NCBI GenBank assembly: GCA_029891345.1
Contig: CM057005.1
Span: 64,073,260-64,137,259 of the forward strand
Direction of reading: 5' to 3'
DNA length: 64,000 bases
From: Dryococelus australis
Taxonomy: Eukaryota; Arthropoda; Insecta; Phasmatodea; Phasmatidae
Each line of letters begins with the position of its first letter. Position 1 is the first letter of the stretch. The translations under genes and the position numbers were made by a program. A model generated the notes under the pieces. The model searched no databases. It was not told the DNA's origin and worked only from the letters and a program-made list of their open reading frames with translations. Shown one piece after another: positions 21,131 through 32,132 of this stretch.

Positions 21131-22258
21131 TTCATTCACGCACTGTTAAAAATTTTCGTATATTTACGGAATGTTTTACGGAAATGTACAGTGTATATAT
21201 GAAAGGCAATCCGTAATGACGAAAAACGGAGTTAAGTCCGTAAATTCAAAATACGGAAAGTCTCCGTATTCCCTTTGGCTTCAAGTTACGGGGACGAACA
21301 ATGCCGATTTTACACGAAGCTTTCTTCGCCGATGTAACAAGAACCTTATCGTTTCTGCGGCAGTTAAGGTTATCCACGCAACTATGACCTATTCTTTCAA
21401 ATATTAAAAAATATCATCAGCCGTCTGTAACATTTGGCAACACTAAAAAATACACTATTTTTTAATATAAAAGTTATACCACAGTTCTCAGGTGAGAGTT
21501 GTAGGTGAATGATTATAGTTGTAGACTGATAATTTTTTGACTCTGGTTCAAACCTCGCTTAAGTACAAAATATTTTAACTTTCTTAATAATTTTTTATAT
21601 ATGGCAGAACACCCACATAACGAAAATTAAAGACATTTTCATTATCTCTTTTTAGTATATAGGGAAAGTACAGAAAACTACCTGGAAATTAACGGAGAGG
21701 TTCCGTGAAATTTACGGAGAGTCCGTTTCTGAAAATCAATGTGTCCGTAATTTTACGAGAGTTCACGGACACTTCTAGATAAATTTTTACAAGCACTTTT
21801 CCGTAAAATGAAGGGATTTTTTTTTTTTTAACAGTGTAGTTACTTCAAACTTTTCTGAAGCCCTGCTAACGTTCTACTTTCAGGATGTTCCTCCGCCTCC
21901 TGCAGTCGAAGCTTTACCGAGTATAGAAAATTATACAAAAGGGACAACGCACCGCATTCGTGCGCACTCGCTTGATAATATTTTGCATAAGAACTATGTC
22001 TTACATGGTACACCTATTTACCAACACTACTATTTCCTCGCTGTTTTTATTGGTTTTAATTATATATGATATACTATAATGTGTAAATAAAATGTAAGTA
22101 GATGTTCGATTGAACAAAAAACAAGAGATTTTTATGTAAACAGAAATATGAAACGCATGCGATAAAATACATATTAAAGAAAGAACCAGACATGTACACA
22201 GGATGATTTTTCATAGGTTTGATTTAAAAAAGTGCGGAGAAACTGCGAATAGGCTATA
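21131..22258 (+). mobile_element. MITE family 2, split by a CACTG-ended insertion
   Basis: The left tip TTTCATTCACG (21131-21140) is separated from TTACTTCAAACTTTTCTGAA (21839 onward) by the element at 21141-21836. The interior then matches other copies (GACAACGCACCGCATTCGTG, GGATGATTTTTCATAGGTTT) and ends AACTGCGAATAGGCTAT, the inverted match of the left tip region. Without the insert it is about 430 bp. Confidence 0.75.
21141..21836. mobile_element. Nonautonomous DNA element with CACTGTTAAAAA ends
   Basis: Starts CACTGTTAAAAATTTTCG and ends TTTTTTTTTAACAGTG, a 12-base inverted repeat. The body is unusually rich in TACGGA / TCCGTA words on both strands (more than ten occurrences), a possible transposase-binding array. 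No transposase motif. Termini of the CACTG type suggest the CMC/EnSpm or Chapaev group; this is inference. Confidence 0.6.
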
Positions 22259-23139
22259 CGCGATGTGCAGGTAGTGAATATTCTGTCTAAATACGCAACA
22301 TAAAAAAAAAAACTCTAATTTAATGCCGAAGTTGTAAGACCGGAAGACTATCGACTTCAGGTTTCTCGGGGATTCGATTCGTTTCTCCTACTCGGGTTGC
22401 CGGGGCCCAGGATTTTCGTCGCTGGTCGACGTGCGGCTGGACACGTAGTCCGATTCCCATCTCGATCCCGATCTGTCGTTGGAAACGCGACGTCGTTAGC
22501 GCGGTATATTCTTCTTTTAGCCTCCCCCATACTCCCCCGACATCTTCTGAACTTCCCATCGGCGCCACCAGTCGTCTCCCCTTCATCGCGCAGCGCAAAT
22601 CCGTTACCCCGCCGTCCGCGTCAATTTTTTTCGGTTTTTTTTTGGCGGGGGGGGGGGGGGAGGAGCTGTCGTCACTGCCCACGAAAGGGGGTGAAAAAAA
22701 TTGTGTTAATTATTCTTCTTCCTCGCCTGCTGGTGTGACCTTTGTCACGGGAACGACCTTTACGGGGACTGCCTCCTAAGCTCGGACCTTACGTTTAATA
22801 TCCAGCTTCGCATAGCGGATTTTTTTCGTTAATTAAAAAAAAAGAGATTTAATTGTTCCCTCTCTTAGTCTACTGTGAGGTGCTACCATCGGTTCAGGGA
22901 TTTTCCGTTCTTAGAATATAAATTTTGAGGCGTGATTCTTGGGACTTATATTTTTTAACAGTGTGATACGTTGCAGATTATTTACTCGTCTTATATACAC
23001 TCTCAGTGAAATATTCGCAAATTTACCGCACTAGTGTATACGTACTGTTAGAAAGCGGGATGGTAAAGGTTTTACTTGTACATTCAGGTCAGCGATCCTA
23101 CATTTGCTCAAGAGGGAATCAAAGGCGTAGTGGGGTGGA
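22259..23139. other. GC-rich, CpG-rich block and flanks, no gene recognised
   Basis: 22320-22740 is GC-rich, with open frames on both strands that mirror each other and a G-run at 22648-22660. The minus frame (120 codons) has no recognisable motif. It may be part of an unclassified retroelement or an isolated CpG island. Confidence 0.35.
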
Positions 23140-23350
23140 GAGGTTTGGGCGGCCGACGAGGGTGAAGTGAGGTGAGAATGGAGCAGCGCCGGAATGATAG
23201 GGCGGGGTAAACGGGAGGTCCCCGAGAAAACCCGCCGACCAGCGGTATCGTCCGGCACGATTCCGTCATGCCAATATCCCGGAGCGACCCCGCCGGGAAT
23301 CGAGCCCGGTTCGCCTATGTGGGTGGCGGGTAGTCTTCACCACGACACCA
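23140..23350 (-). repeat. tRNA-derived SINE (family S1)
   Basis: Minus-strand B box GGGCTCGATTCCCGGC, then the body ATGACGGAATCGTGCCGGAC, GGTCGGCGGGTTTTCTCGGG, TCATTCCGGCGCTGCTCC and CTCACTTCACCC. The A-box region is decayed. Head-to-head with the next copy. Confidence 0.8.
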
Positions 23351-23390
23351 TGCCGGACTCTCAAACGCGTAGGGAACTTCCTAATTTTTT

Positions 23391-23655
23391 GGGGCCGCGG
23401 TGGCTGAGCGGTTAGACTGCTTGCCTCTCTCTCCAAGGCGAACCGGGTTCAATCCCCGGCCGGGTGTCTCCCGGATTTTCGCGAGTGGAAATGCTGCCGG
23501 ACGATGCTGTTAGTCGGTGGGTTTTCTCAGAGACATCCCCTTTTTCCTCGCCCTTTCTTTCCGGCGTTGCTTCATTCTCACCTTGCTTCACCCTTATCGG
23601 CTCGTTAAGAGCCGCCCAAATCTCTCAACTAAATTCCTACCTTTCTACAGTTGCA
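23391..23655 (+). repeat. tRNA-derived SINE (family S1), best-preserved head
   Basis: GGCCGCGGTGGCTGAGCGGT (A box GTGGCTGAGCGG) and CCGGGTTCAATCCCCGGCC (B box) at tRNA spacing look like a serine/leucine-type tRNA head. The body follows: TGCCGGACGATGCTGTTAGT, GGTGGGTTTTCTCAGAG, TTCCGGCGTTGCTTC. It is not a functional tRNA gene because the sequence runs straight into the SINE body without an acceptor-stem match. Confidence 0.85.
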
Positions 23656-24898
23656 AAACTAAACATTCCTATATTTGCAGTCTGATATGTATTATTTACA
23701 TACAGTTCATAGGTTTAAAACTTCCATTACAGTTTAGGAAATTTACTACATTTTTTTTTACAGCGTACACACCTCAAAAATGTTTTGCACCACCTGGAAT
23801 ACGGTTGCTTATGAAGGCTGGGTCATTAGGCGCATTACAAAGAAGCATCGGAATTACAGCCTTGGTATTTTTGTACAAAATAGGATGTATTTTCACCCCA
23901 TACTCTCTCTTGGACCGTGGGAAACCTAGTAACTCGGACATCCCGGCGGCGCAAAACTTTTTTGAATTGTGTATATTATTTGTAAGGAATTGATCATAAT
24001 ACGATGTAAAATATTTTATTATATATGCGGTAATTATACAAGCATAGGAGGTGCTCTATGACTTTAATAATTAAACGAACCTGTAATTTTTTTTTCTCAG
24101 CGAAGTTAAATTCTTAACTGGTGAGAGGCGGGTGATCGGACACTTGAAATTCAAGGCTTGCCTAAGAATGCTGTCGGGCAGATAGTTTACAGTGCACCCA
24201 AATATACCCTAAAGCCCCCCCCCCCTTAACGAGTGTTGGAGCAGTCCTTCAAACATCGAGAACAGCCCGATTGCACGCCGGACGCAGTATTTTATGTAGC
24301 ATTAAATTAATGACCTTTAATTGTCGCTGTAAAGATTTTACTATCCCAGTCTTTATTTTTTTTCTGGAGTCAATAAGGTTTAAATCTCTGGTAGGCTTTG
24401 ATAGTCATAACCACGTTAAGAAGGAGGTAGAGAGTAGTACGCGATATCACGTACATGTTAAAAATGGATTTAGAAGATTGTGGCTAGAAATACGGCATTA
24501 ACGTGGAGGCATTCGTATAAAAGTGAGCTAGAATTTAATCCTGCAGTAAACGGTTGCGCATGAGTGTATGGGATTGTTACCATATGTACTTAATTTGCTG
24601 GCTTGACTTCTCTGCTGGAGTCTCGGCAGTGTTGTAAATTAAGTGAATCCTGCGTCAGCTAAGTTACTATAGGTTAGCACAAAATAACCACGCAAAAGCG
24701 CAACAAAATGAACTCTTTAAAACCAGAATAGAAAAACTGAAATGGACGATGATTGATAGAAATCTTAAAATATCCTATTTATTCTCATTGTAGGATGCAC
24801 TGTCAAATGTTTTTAATTTCTACTGTGAAATTGTTTGTAGTTTTACAAAAAGTCGTAACAGTTCAAAATTTGCCGTTTGGAATTACACGCTTACTAGC
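23656..24898. other. Unassigned sequence
   Basis: No element ends or protein motifs. The 158-codon plus frame at 23517-23993 starts within the SINE and has no recognisable content. Confidence 0.5.
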
Positions 24899-25290
24899 TT
24901 ACAGGAGGCGTGTTTGTAATATAACTCAAGAAATTTTTGTACTATGCTGACCCGTATCCACGAGCTCAGACAAGATGGCGGACACTCAACAACCGTCAAA
25001 CCGTATGTAGCTGTTTGTACAAAAATTAGAGGCGATGTAAAGCGTAGTTGCGTGCAAGAAAAGTAGTGTAAGTGTAAAAAATAACGCGAAACACTTAAAA
25101 CAACTCAACTAACCCTAATAATAAAATGAAGACAACTTTAAGAACACATGGCGCTATTACACATTAACTAATGGTAATGTTTCCCATCACCACAGTACTC
25201 GTAAATTGAAAAAAATTTGAAGAAAAAAGAAAAACTTGTACTTCTTAACTGAATAAACTGTACAAATAATTTGTAGGTATTGAATATTTG
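24899..25290. repeat. Dispersed repeat family 5, copy 2
   Basis: CAGGAGGCGTGTTTGTAATA, GCTGACCCGTATCC, CAAGATGGCGGACACTCAAC and GTATGTAGCTGTTTGTACAA align in order with 16427-16790. Confidence 0.65.
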
Positions 25291-26652
25291 TAACGGTTGC
25301 CGCGACTTACGTTCATAAAACAGTATATTTTGTTATTATAAAACAGCAACAGTGCAAATGATAACCCGCCTGCAGAAATGTAGTGGCATTATGAAGCGCA
25401 GGAATTCTCTAATTTGGTAATCTCAGTTCTTCCCGAGACATGAAATAACGTTCTTCTATCTCAGTCTGTGCCCTAACGAACGGTACGACTTCCAGTAATT
25501 TTCTGCCGGTATTTCTGTAAGTACTCCATCCAGTGTTTGGTGCAACGTTAAAGAGTGGGACATTGAGGTTGGTGTGGTTGGCAATATGAGGAAGAAGTAG
25601 AAACAAGGCAGAGGGACAATGGAGTTCCATCAAAAAGAGTTTGTTTATCATTATTGAAATCAAGATAAAATACAAGAAAAATAAAACACAGCGCACACAT
25701 GAATACTGTAAGCGGTTAGTTGCAGTGACTATTTCAAATGTTGAACCCAGAAGTGCTCAGCAGAGATCCAGTTACGACGTGGGTGTTACCAGAGCGAAAG
25801 AGAGGAATGCACTTTTTTTTGTGCGGAGGCTATGCGCCTTAATTCCGCCTCGGCCGCTCGTGGTGGTGGGCTACTCGAGTGGTTTGTTTTCGCCGCCGGC
25901 TTGATGAATTCCTCCCATCTCTGTGGGCTGCGCGCTGTTGATTCTTCCCCGCTACTTACCTCTTTCTCTCCCCCCCCCCCCCCCCTCATTCTCCATTCCC
26001 CACTATCTCATCAGTCCTGTGTATTCCTTTCTCTTTTCGCTAATTCATTAGAGAAGCCGGAGGCGAATCGGCGCGTGCCTCCTTCATTAAGCGAAGCCTG
26101 ACCCTACTTATGTGGCGTAAACAACCTTCATTCCGCGATCTATTAACATCCAGGTTCGTTTACAGGTAACAGTTTGAAGCTTTTCATTCCTGTCTAATTA
26201 GTACATGTGATCATGCATATGAATCAAGACTAAATATATTCCAGTGTACCACGTTTTATTTTCAAAATTACATTAATAACAGACACATGGAAAGTGCACA
26301 ACAATCCCTATCCTGTGACGACTTAGGGCATAATTACATTGGCATGTAATTTTGGGCGAAAAATACCCTTCCAAGAAAGCGAAAATTAATATTTCTGTAA
26401 TAAACATCTTTTAGTTCGTAGAGATTGTGTTGGATGATGCTTCCATCACACAAAATTACCCGATTCCCATGTTAAAATCATAAATTATTTTTACGGTTTT
26501 TGGAGCACAAATAAATTAAAGTAATTTACAGAAATACTAGAAAGGGAAGTTGAAAGGTATTGTTTTAGGTCATTTTAAGCAATGGTTAATATAAGTTACG
26601 CCTACTTAACAAATATTCGGGACATCCACAGATAAGAAGAAAATTGATCAAT
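25291..26652. other. Unassigned sequence with a GC-rich patch
   Basis: Short frames only (25409-25696 minus, 95 codons, no motif known to me). 25800-25960 is GC-rich and followed by a C-run at 25971-25985. Confidence 0.45.
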
Positions 26653-27228
26653 GCTGTCCACGGTAAAGTGAGCATTTTTGAAAGGCTCGTTTAAGATATA
26701 CTTGTATACACATCCCGTATACTTCCGCCATATGTAAAATTAACATTGCTCTGTGCCTGGTTACATTATTCAGGCGCCGGTCAAGTAAATCATTGCATTT
26801 GTTAGAAGAGTAAATATTTTACCATTTTGCCAATTCATACTCTTATGGAAAGTAAAACTAATAATTTCAGTATTCTCAAATGTTTTCCTAACATTTTAAA
26901 TTCAATGTTAAGGCATGGAAGTACATTTTCTCTCTGTCATTACCAACCTTAGAGTGAGTAAGTGAAGATATTTGGGCGGCTCTCAACATCGAGGTCCTAA
27001 GTGCCGATGAGTGTGAAGTGAGGGGAGTATGGAGTTACGCCGGAATGTAAGGGCGGGGGAAACGGGAGAACCCCGAGAAACCGCCGTCTAGCGCCATCGT
27101 TTCGCACGATTCCCACACGTGACAATCCTAGAGGGCGCATATCAGCGTGGCCGGGAAAATAGAGACAGGTACGGGCGGTAACATTTTCAAAGGTTGATTT
27201 GAAGTGCTCACTTTATCGCGAACAACCT
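26653..27228 (+). mobile_element. MITE family 1, long form, carrying a SINE insertion
   Basis: CTGTCCACGGTAAAGTGAGC at the left and GTGCTCACTTTATCGCGAAC at the right with the usual long-form interior, but interrupted after CATTACCAACCTTAGAGTG by a SINE. The interior resumes at GGTAACATTTTCAAAGGTTG. Confidence 0.85.
26965..27150 (-). repeat. tRNA-derived SINE (family S1), nested in a MITE
   Basis: GTGAAGTGAGGGGAGTATGG, CGCCGGAATGTAAGGGCGGG and GGGAGAACCCCGAGAAA are the reverse complement of the S1 body. The tRNA head is mostly lost. It is younger than the MITE it interrupts. Confidence 0.75.
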
Positions 27229-27597
27229 TTAGTAGGCTTCAGTGGCTGTCCACACATCTTCATGAAGGTAAGAAACAGGGCCTATGTTTGCTAGAGGGTT
27301 TTCTTGGAGTTATTTCCCTGTTTTGCTCTTCGAATAGACCGAGCATACTGACATTTAAGAACACACGACAAGAAAGCTGGACCAAAGATGGTGGCATGTA
27401 TCCAATCTCTAGCATAATATAAGAGACCAAGCTGGTAATTGAGGAATTCTGATCATATTTAACCTTTTTTGTTTACAGTCATAAAACATAAAACCCAAGC
27501 TAAAAGTTTTTTTCTGATAAGATTGTTCCATCATCCTCCACTGAAGACATCATTGTTTTTAGCCACATTGTGAACTGTCATTCAAAAATATCCACTT

Positions 27598-27599
<2 letters not shown>

Positions 27600-27658
<59 letters not shown>
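27600..27658. repeat. (TG)n microsatellite
   Basis: About 29 consecutive TG units. Read through in one frame it gives a false Cys-Val open reading frame. Confidence 0.97.
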
Positions 27659-27661
<3 letters not shown>

Positions 27662-27823
27662 CCTTGGCTTCAAAGTGCGAACAGCGTTAGAAGTGGCAGA
27701 GCTTACTGACGTCTCGCCCTACATCTCAGCAGACGTCATCAGGGTTGAAAACCTGAAATCCGTGGCGAAAGAAATGTCGCTTAAATATACCACTTCGTCG
27801 CGGCTCAGCCTCGGAAAACCAAA

Positions 27824-28030
27824 GAGTCGCGGTGGTGTAATGGTCAGCCCGCTCACCTCCCGCTTAGGCGAACCGGGTTGGTTTCCGCCCTCCGGATTTT
27901 CGCACGCGGGAATCGTGCCGGACGATGCCGCTGGTCGGCGGGTTTTCTCTGGGGATATCCCCCCCCCCCCGCACTTTCACTCCGGCGTTGCTCCATACCT
28001 CGTTTCACCCTCAGAGCTGCCAGAAATACC
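27824..28030 (+). repeat. tRNA-derived SINE (family S1)
   Basis: GTCGCGGTGGTGTAATGGTC (A box) and GGCGAACCGGGTTGGTTTCC (decayed B box), then CGGGAATCGTGCCGGACGAT, GGTCGGCGGGTTTTCTC, a C-run and TCCGGCGTTGCTCCATACC. Confidence 0.8.
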
Positions 28031-29599
28031 GGCGGCAATAACGCCAAGGGACACCCCCCCCTCCCCGGTTCTCCTACTCTTCATCCAACGTATACGAGTC
28101 CCATGAATGGCCATTGCCCAGGTTGGCCGGCCCGTTTCGTTGAGAATTGTTGTGTAAGTGGTTTTTGGGGGAGGGGGGTTGATCGGAAACACTGCCCCCG
28201 GGTGTGTCGATGAGTTTTTACTCCCACGCCGACATACCGCTATCCGATTTTTTTTATTTTATTAATATTGGATTTACCGGCGCCGTGTCGCCTCGACGTC
28301 CCGATGCCCCGATGCTTGGACGGGGATTGGGTGGGGGACAGCAGTGATGCCCGTACGTACGTCATTATGCGCTGACCGGCCGGCGGTGATATACTGTTGT
28401 CAGTATCCGGCGCGTAGTCCCACCCTCTTCCCAACGTGCCTTCTTTTCAATTTGCGACGCGAGCGCGAATTTTATTTTATTTTATTTTTTGCTCCGTCAT
28501 GGAACCACGGTGTTCGTTCCGGCCCGCCGAGTGACGCTCGTCGCGTGGTAGCAGGGAATAGATTGCCGAAAAGGAGGGAGGGGAGGAATCTGCGCACGAG
28601 TCGTCCAGCGATTACCTGTAAATGCTCGTTCGGGTTGACGACACAGTGAGATATATCTCGATACGTCGATCCCGGCGTGTTTTCGTAAGCGCGTGTGGGT
28701 TGTAATTACCGCTTTCAAGGTTAACCATCTTCCAAGTTAAGGGGAGCCGATAAAAAAAAAACCAAGAAAGACAATTATCTTCGTGAGCAAACATTTTTAC
28801 CAGAATGAAGCATTACTGTGAGGCATTTCTCGTACCGTAAAAATTTGTATGTTACTGCGGCGAAAATACCAGTAACGAAAAATAGTTACTTAATAAGTTT
28901 GAAAAAGCCATAATCTAGAAAGGCTTATTCTTAGTTTCTCACTGTTAGCTTCTAAAAAATTGTAAAATAACAGTTTATGTGTTTGGAGCTAATTTATGTC
29001 CCACGTACGATTCTGCAATGGTGTCGGCATTGCACAATTAGTAAGCGGGCGCGAAACATAACTATACACAATTTTTTCCTAACCCGTAAACACCTGAGTG
29101 GAATTTGACTGCTATTTAATTGTTTTTAAATTTCCCCTTTTCCTCCAATATTTGCATAATGTGTTAATTTCTATGGCATGGTATCAAATATCAGTGCAAT
29201 AAAGTTGTGAGAACGCGGGAAAAAAAAAAAGAATTAAATGAGGCATGGGAGTTTTAATTTTATCACTCACGCTAGGCAAATTTCGAAATGGTGCGTCAGA
29301 AATATGCTTGGCTGTACAGCTCGGAATGATGTGCCATACCACAAGAATACAATAAAAAAGGTTCCTCGAAAACAATTTTAGTTTCCTTAAAAGTTTTACG
29401 ATAAAATTGAAATCTTAAAAATTAAAGAAAATAAGTTACATCGTAATTGTTGAACAACCAAGTGTCACAGTCCGCATGTTAGCAAAATATTTAGGGTGCG
29501 TTCATAACATTTTCGTGGTATCAATTTAGTGCTCGGGTATATGGCAATCTCATAAGTTTACAAATGGCTGGATGACACAAAGCGGGAAGTAAAGTAGAT
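28031..29599. other. CpG-rich block then AT-rich sequence, unassigned
   Basis: 28031-28700 is GC/CpG-rich with mirrored short frames and no protein motif. 28700-29599 is AT-rich and featureless. Confidence 0.4.
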
Positions 29600-29640
29600 T
29601 TTGAGAAGATTTTTCAAAAGTGCTCATTTAACCGTGAAGG
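29600..29640 (+). mobile_element. MITE family 1 terminal scrap
   Basis: AAGATTTTTCAAAAGTGCTC followed by ATTTAACCGTGAAGGG resembles the right terminus only. Confidence 0.45.
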
Positions 29641-30056
29641 GCTTCTAAGGCCCTATGGAGTCTGTCGTCGTAGATTTATGTTGCTTTTGAACTTCAGGAC
29701 TATCGTTGTACTTAGCAGGAAACTTGCTTGCTATGTAGCTTAATAGCATATTTAATCCTTCGATAATAAATTTCGAGGTCACTATACTGGCCGAACGATT
29801 CTTTTGTGGCTGTTTTATCTGAATGATGTCTGCGATCTACTCGAATGAAACTTGATTTTTACTAAATAATAATACTGGCGAAAATCTTTTTAGATTAGAT
29901 TGTTGCGTTTTCACTTCCATCTTCAGTTACGCAATCCGCAAAATATGCCCAATGTCAAAAAATTCATACAGAAAGAGAAATTAAACTTTTTCTATTTTCT
30001 GCAGTGTTTTCTTGGAACATTATTGGCGACATACACTTTTAACAGAGCGTTCCTGG

Positions 30057-30475
30057 TTTACCGATCATGTTCAGTTGTACCGAGTGTATCTGATGTTCGT
30101 TCATACCGATCATGTTTCGTTTGTCGATCTTGTTCGGTCATCCCGAGCATACATGTTTTACCGATCTTGTATAGTCATACTAAGCATATCTTGTTTACCG
30201 ATCTTGTACAGTTATACCAAGCATGTACGGTTTACCGATCTTGGTCGTTCGTACAGTGCACGCCAGATTTACCTACCTAGTTCAATCATACAGCGCGTCT
30301 GATTTACCGAGCTAGTTCGGCCATACAGTCCACGTCTTATTTGCCATTTTGTTCGAACCACCAGTGTCTGGTTTACCGATCTTGTTCGGTAGTACCCAAA
30401 GTGTCTGGCCGATCTTGTTCGATCATACCGAGAATAGTTGGTTTATCTATCTTGTTCGACCATACTGAGTGTCTG
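30057..30475. repeat. Tandem array of ~42-bp units
   Basis: About ten diverged units built on TTTACCGATCTTGTTCGGTC followed by ATACCGAGCATGTCTGG. Unit length is about 40-44 bases. It gives short open frames with a recurring YRSC peptide phrase that are by-products of the repeat. Confidence 0.9.
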
Positions 30476-30567
30476 ACTTAACATTTAGGAGGCCGTGGGT
30501 TCGATTCCGCTGGCTGCACTAGGGATTGATTTTCGTTAGTTTTTTTTTTTTTTTTTTTTTTTTTTGT
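30476..30567 (+). repeat. tRNA-like SINE tail with T-run
   Basis: CGTGGGTTCGATTCCGCTGG is a good B box; a T-run follows at 30541-30565. The A box is not clear. It abuts the 42-bp array. Confidence 0.45.
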
Positions 30568-30825
30568 ATCAAACGTACACACATGCTGGTGTAGTTTACG
30601 TCCATTTTTCGTCCAGATCTTATCTGCTCATATAATGCGCTGTTTGGTATTTTACCCAGTTATGTTGGGACGCAAGGATAAGTAAACTGTCTGGTTTAAA
30701 CAATGACGTATAGTATTCAGAGAAATATGTTATTTTATCCATTCTGTCCTATTTTTTCTTCCATAGCGTAACTATTTGTTTTTAGACAGAACACAGGAGT
30801 TCATTTATAAACACCGTAAAATTTA

Positions 30826-31560
30826 TTCATAGCCCAGTTATGGTTTCTTCCAACTTTTCTGTGAAGCACTGCTTAAGGTCTGCTTTCTGGTTATCCCCCG
30901 CCGTACGCAAACAAGCTTAACTAAGTCCAGTAAATTACACCAAAGGGACAACATACCGTATTTGAGCGCACTCGTTTTAATAATATTGAGAACTTTTTCT
31001 CACTATGCGTTACTGACACACATATTCTCTCTTTGTTTTTATTCATATTAATTATAAAATAGATGTTGTATTTTATAGACAGGGTTGCCACAGCTCTGAA
31101 ACACAGGGAAATGTCAGGCAATTTGAAAACTGTCAGGGAATTCTGTGATATGCATGATATATTTCGCAGTTGTCATCAATCGTGCGCCTCTGCCAGAATC
31201 ATATAAAATTGTTTGATTGTGAACTAAATGCGTAGGCATTTTTCTTTGCAATCTGTGTAGTGAGCAGTGTTGCAAGATCTGAGAAGTACTTTGGTGTAAA
31301 TGTGTGTTATAATGTAAAGGAGCCAATCCTAGCAGAAAAAAAATGTTAGAAAAAGGTCAGAGAAAAAAGATACTTTTTGTGTGAAAATCACAGAAATGTC
31401 GGGGAATTTTCCAATGCAAAAAAAGTTGGCAACCCTGATAGATGAAATATCAGTAAATATTGAAGTTAAAATAAGATAATTAGATGTTAACAGAAGTATA
31501 AAACGCTTGTGATACACGCCATGTTTATGAAACAACCAAACACGTCATTAGTTTCGTAAT
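30826..31560 (+). mobile_element. MITE family 2, split by a 358-bp insertion
   Basis: The left side has CCAACTTTTCTGTGAAGCAC, CAAAGGGACAACATACCG and GAGCGCACTCG. The right side resumes after the insert with TTAACAGAAGTATAAAACGC and CACGCCATGTTTATGAAAC. The right terminus is poorly preserved. Confidence 0.7.
31080..31437. mobile_element. 358-bp nonautonomous DNA element with CAGGGTTGCCA ends and 5-bp target duplication
   Basis: Starts CAGGGTTGCCACAGC and ends AAGTTGGCAACCCTG, a perfect 11-base terminal inverted repeat. It is flanked by ATAGA on both sides (31075-31079 and 31438-31442). The interior has no open frame of note. It lies inside the MITE at 30826-31560. Superfamily not assigned. 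Confidence 0.8.
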
Positions 31561-31945
31561 TTATGTTGTTTATATGTGCAGATTTGTTTCATAAATTCAA
31601 ATCGAATCACGTGACTATTTTAGATGTAAAAAAGAAGATGGTGATTCGGACAAGATCTTGGTTACTAGATCATGAACTCAATTTTTTTGGCGTGAACGAT
31701 TCGTTCCTCCCCCAAGGTCTCGGTCGTCGCGTATTATCATCCCAGGGGCATGATTTCGTAATCAAGATACGTTGCGGAGCGACACGCTGCAAGCTGAGTA
31801 GGCATCCTCCCCATCTGCATCCGGGGGGGGGGGAGAAGGGGCCGGGCTACAGGCGTTGTTTGTATTCATGTCGCAGTTCGTCCCTGTCGAGAGCTCCCGG
31901 CAAATTTTTCTCATTTCCCCCTCTCCCACATTCCTCATCGCACGG
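31561..31945. other. Unassigned, 130-codon plus frame without motif
   Basis: The frame at 31563-31955 has ordinary-looking composition at first, then Ser/Arg/Pro-rich text over a G-run at 31824-31832. No family recognised; probably chance. Confidence 0.4.
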
Positions 31946-32132
31946 AAGACTATAGTCCATTCACTGTTGCTTACAACTTTCCTGAAGCCCTGTTAAAGTG
32001 GCACTTTCAGAATGTTCCGCCGCCTCGTGCAAACAAATATTAACCGAGTCTAGAAAATTACATCAAAGGGGCGATGCACCGCATTCGTGCCCACTCAGTG
32101 TAATAATATTCAGCGTAAGAACTGTTTATTAA

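Noticed and set aside
22320..22738. Mirrored 113- and 120-codon frames
   Set aside because: GC-rich sequence open on both strands; Pro/Lys-rich text comes from G/C and A runs, no motif.
23393..23465. Possible genuine tRNA gene
   Set aside because: Good A and B boxes, but it continues into the S1 SINE body shared with other copies and lacks a paired acceptor stem.
23517..23993. 158-codon plus frame
   Set aside because: Starts within an S1 SINE body; the rest has no motif or splice structure.
25409..25696. 95-codon minus frame with a hydrophobic start resembling a signal peptide
   Set aside because: No recognisable mature domain, no splice partners seen, and the start lies in AT-rich DNA.
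27600..28106. 168-codon plus frame starting MCVCVCV
   Set aside because: It is the (TG)n microsatellite read into an S1 SINE.
30057..30475. CRISPR-like regular repeats
   Set aside because: Units are contiguous and diverged with no unique spacers, in a eukaryotic genome; it is a minisatellite.
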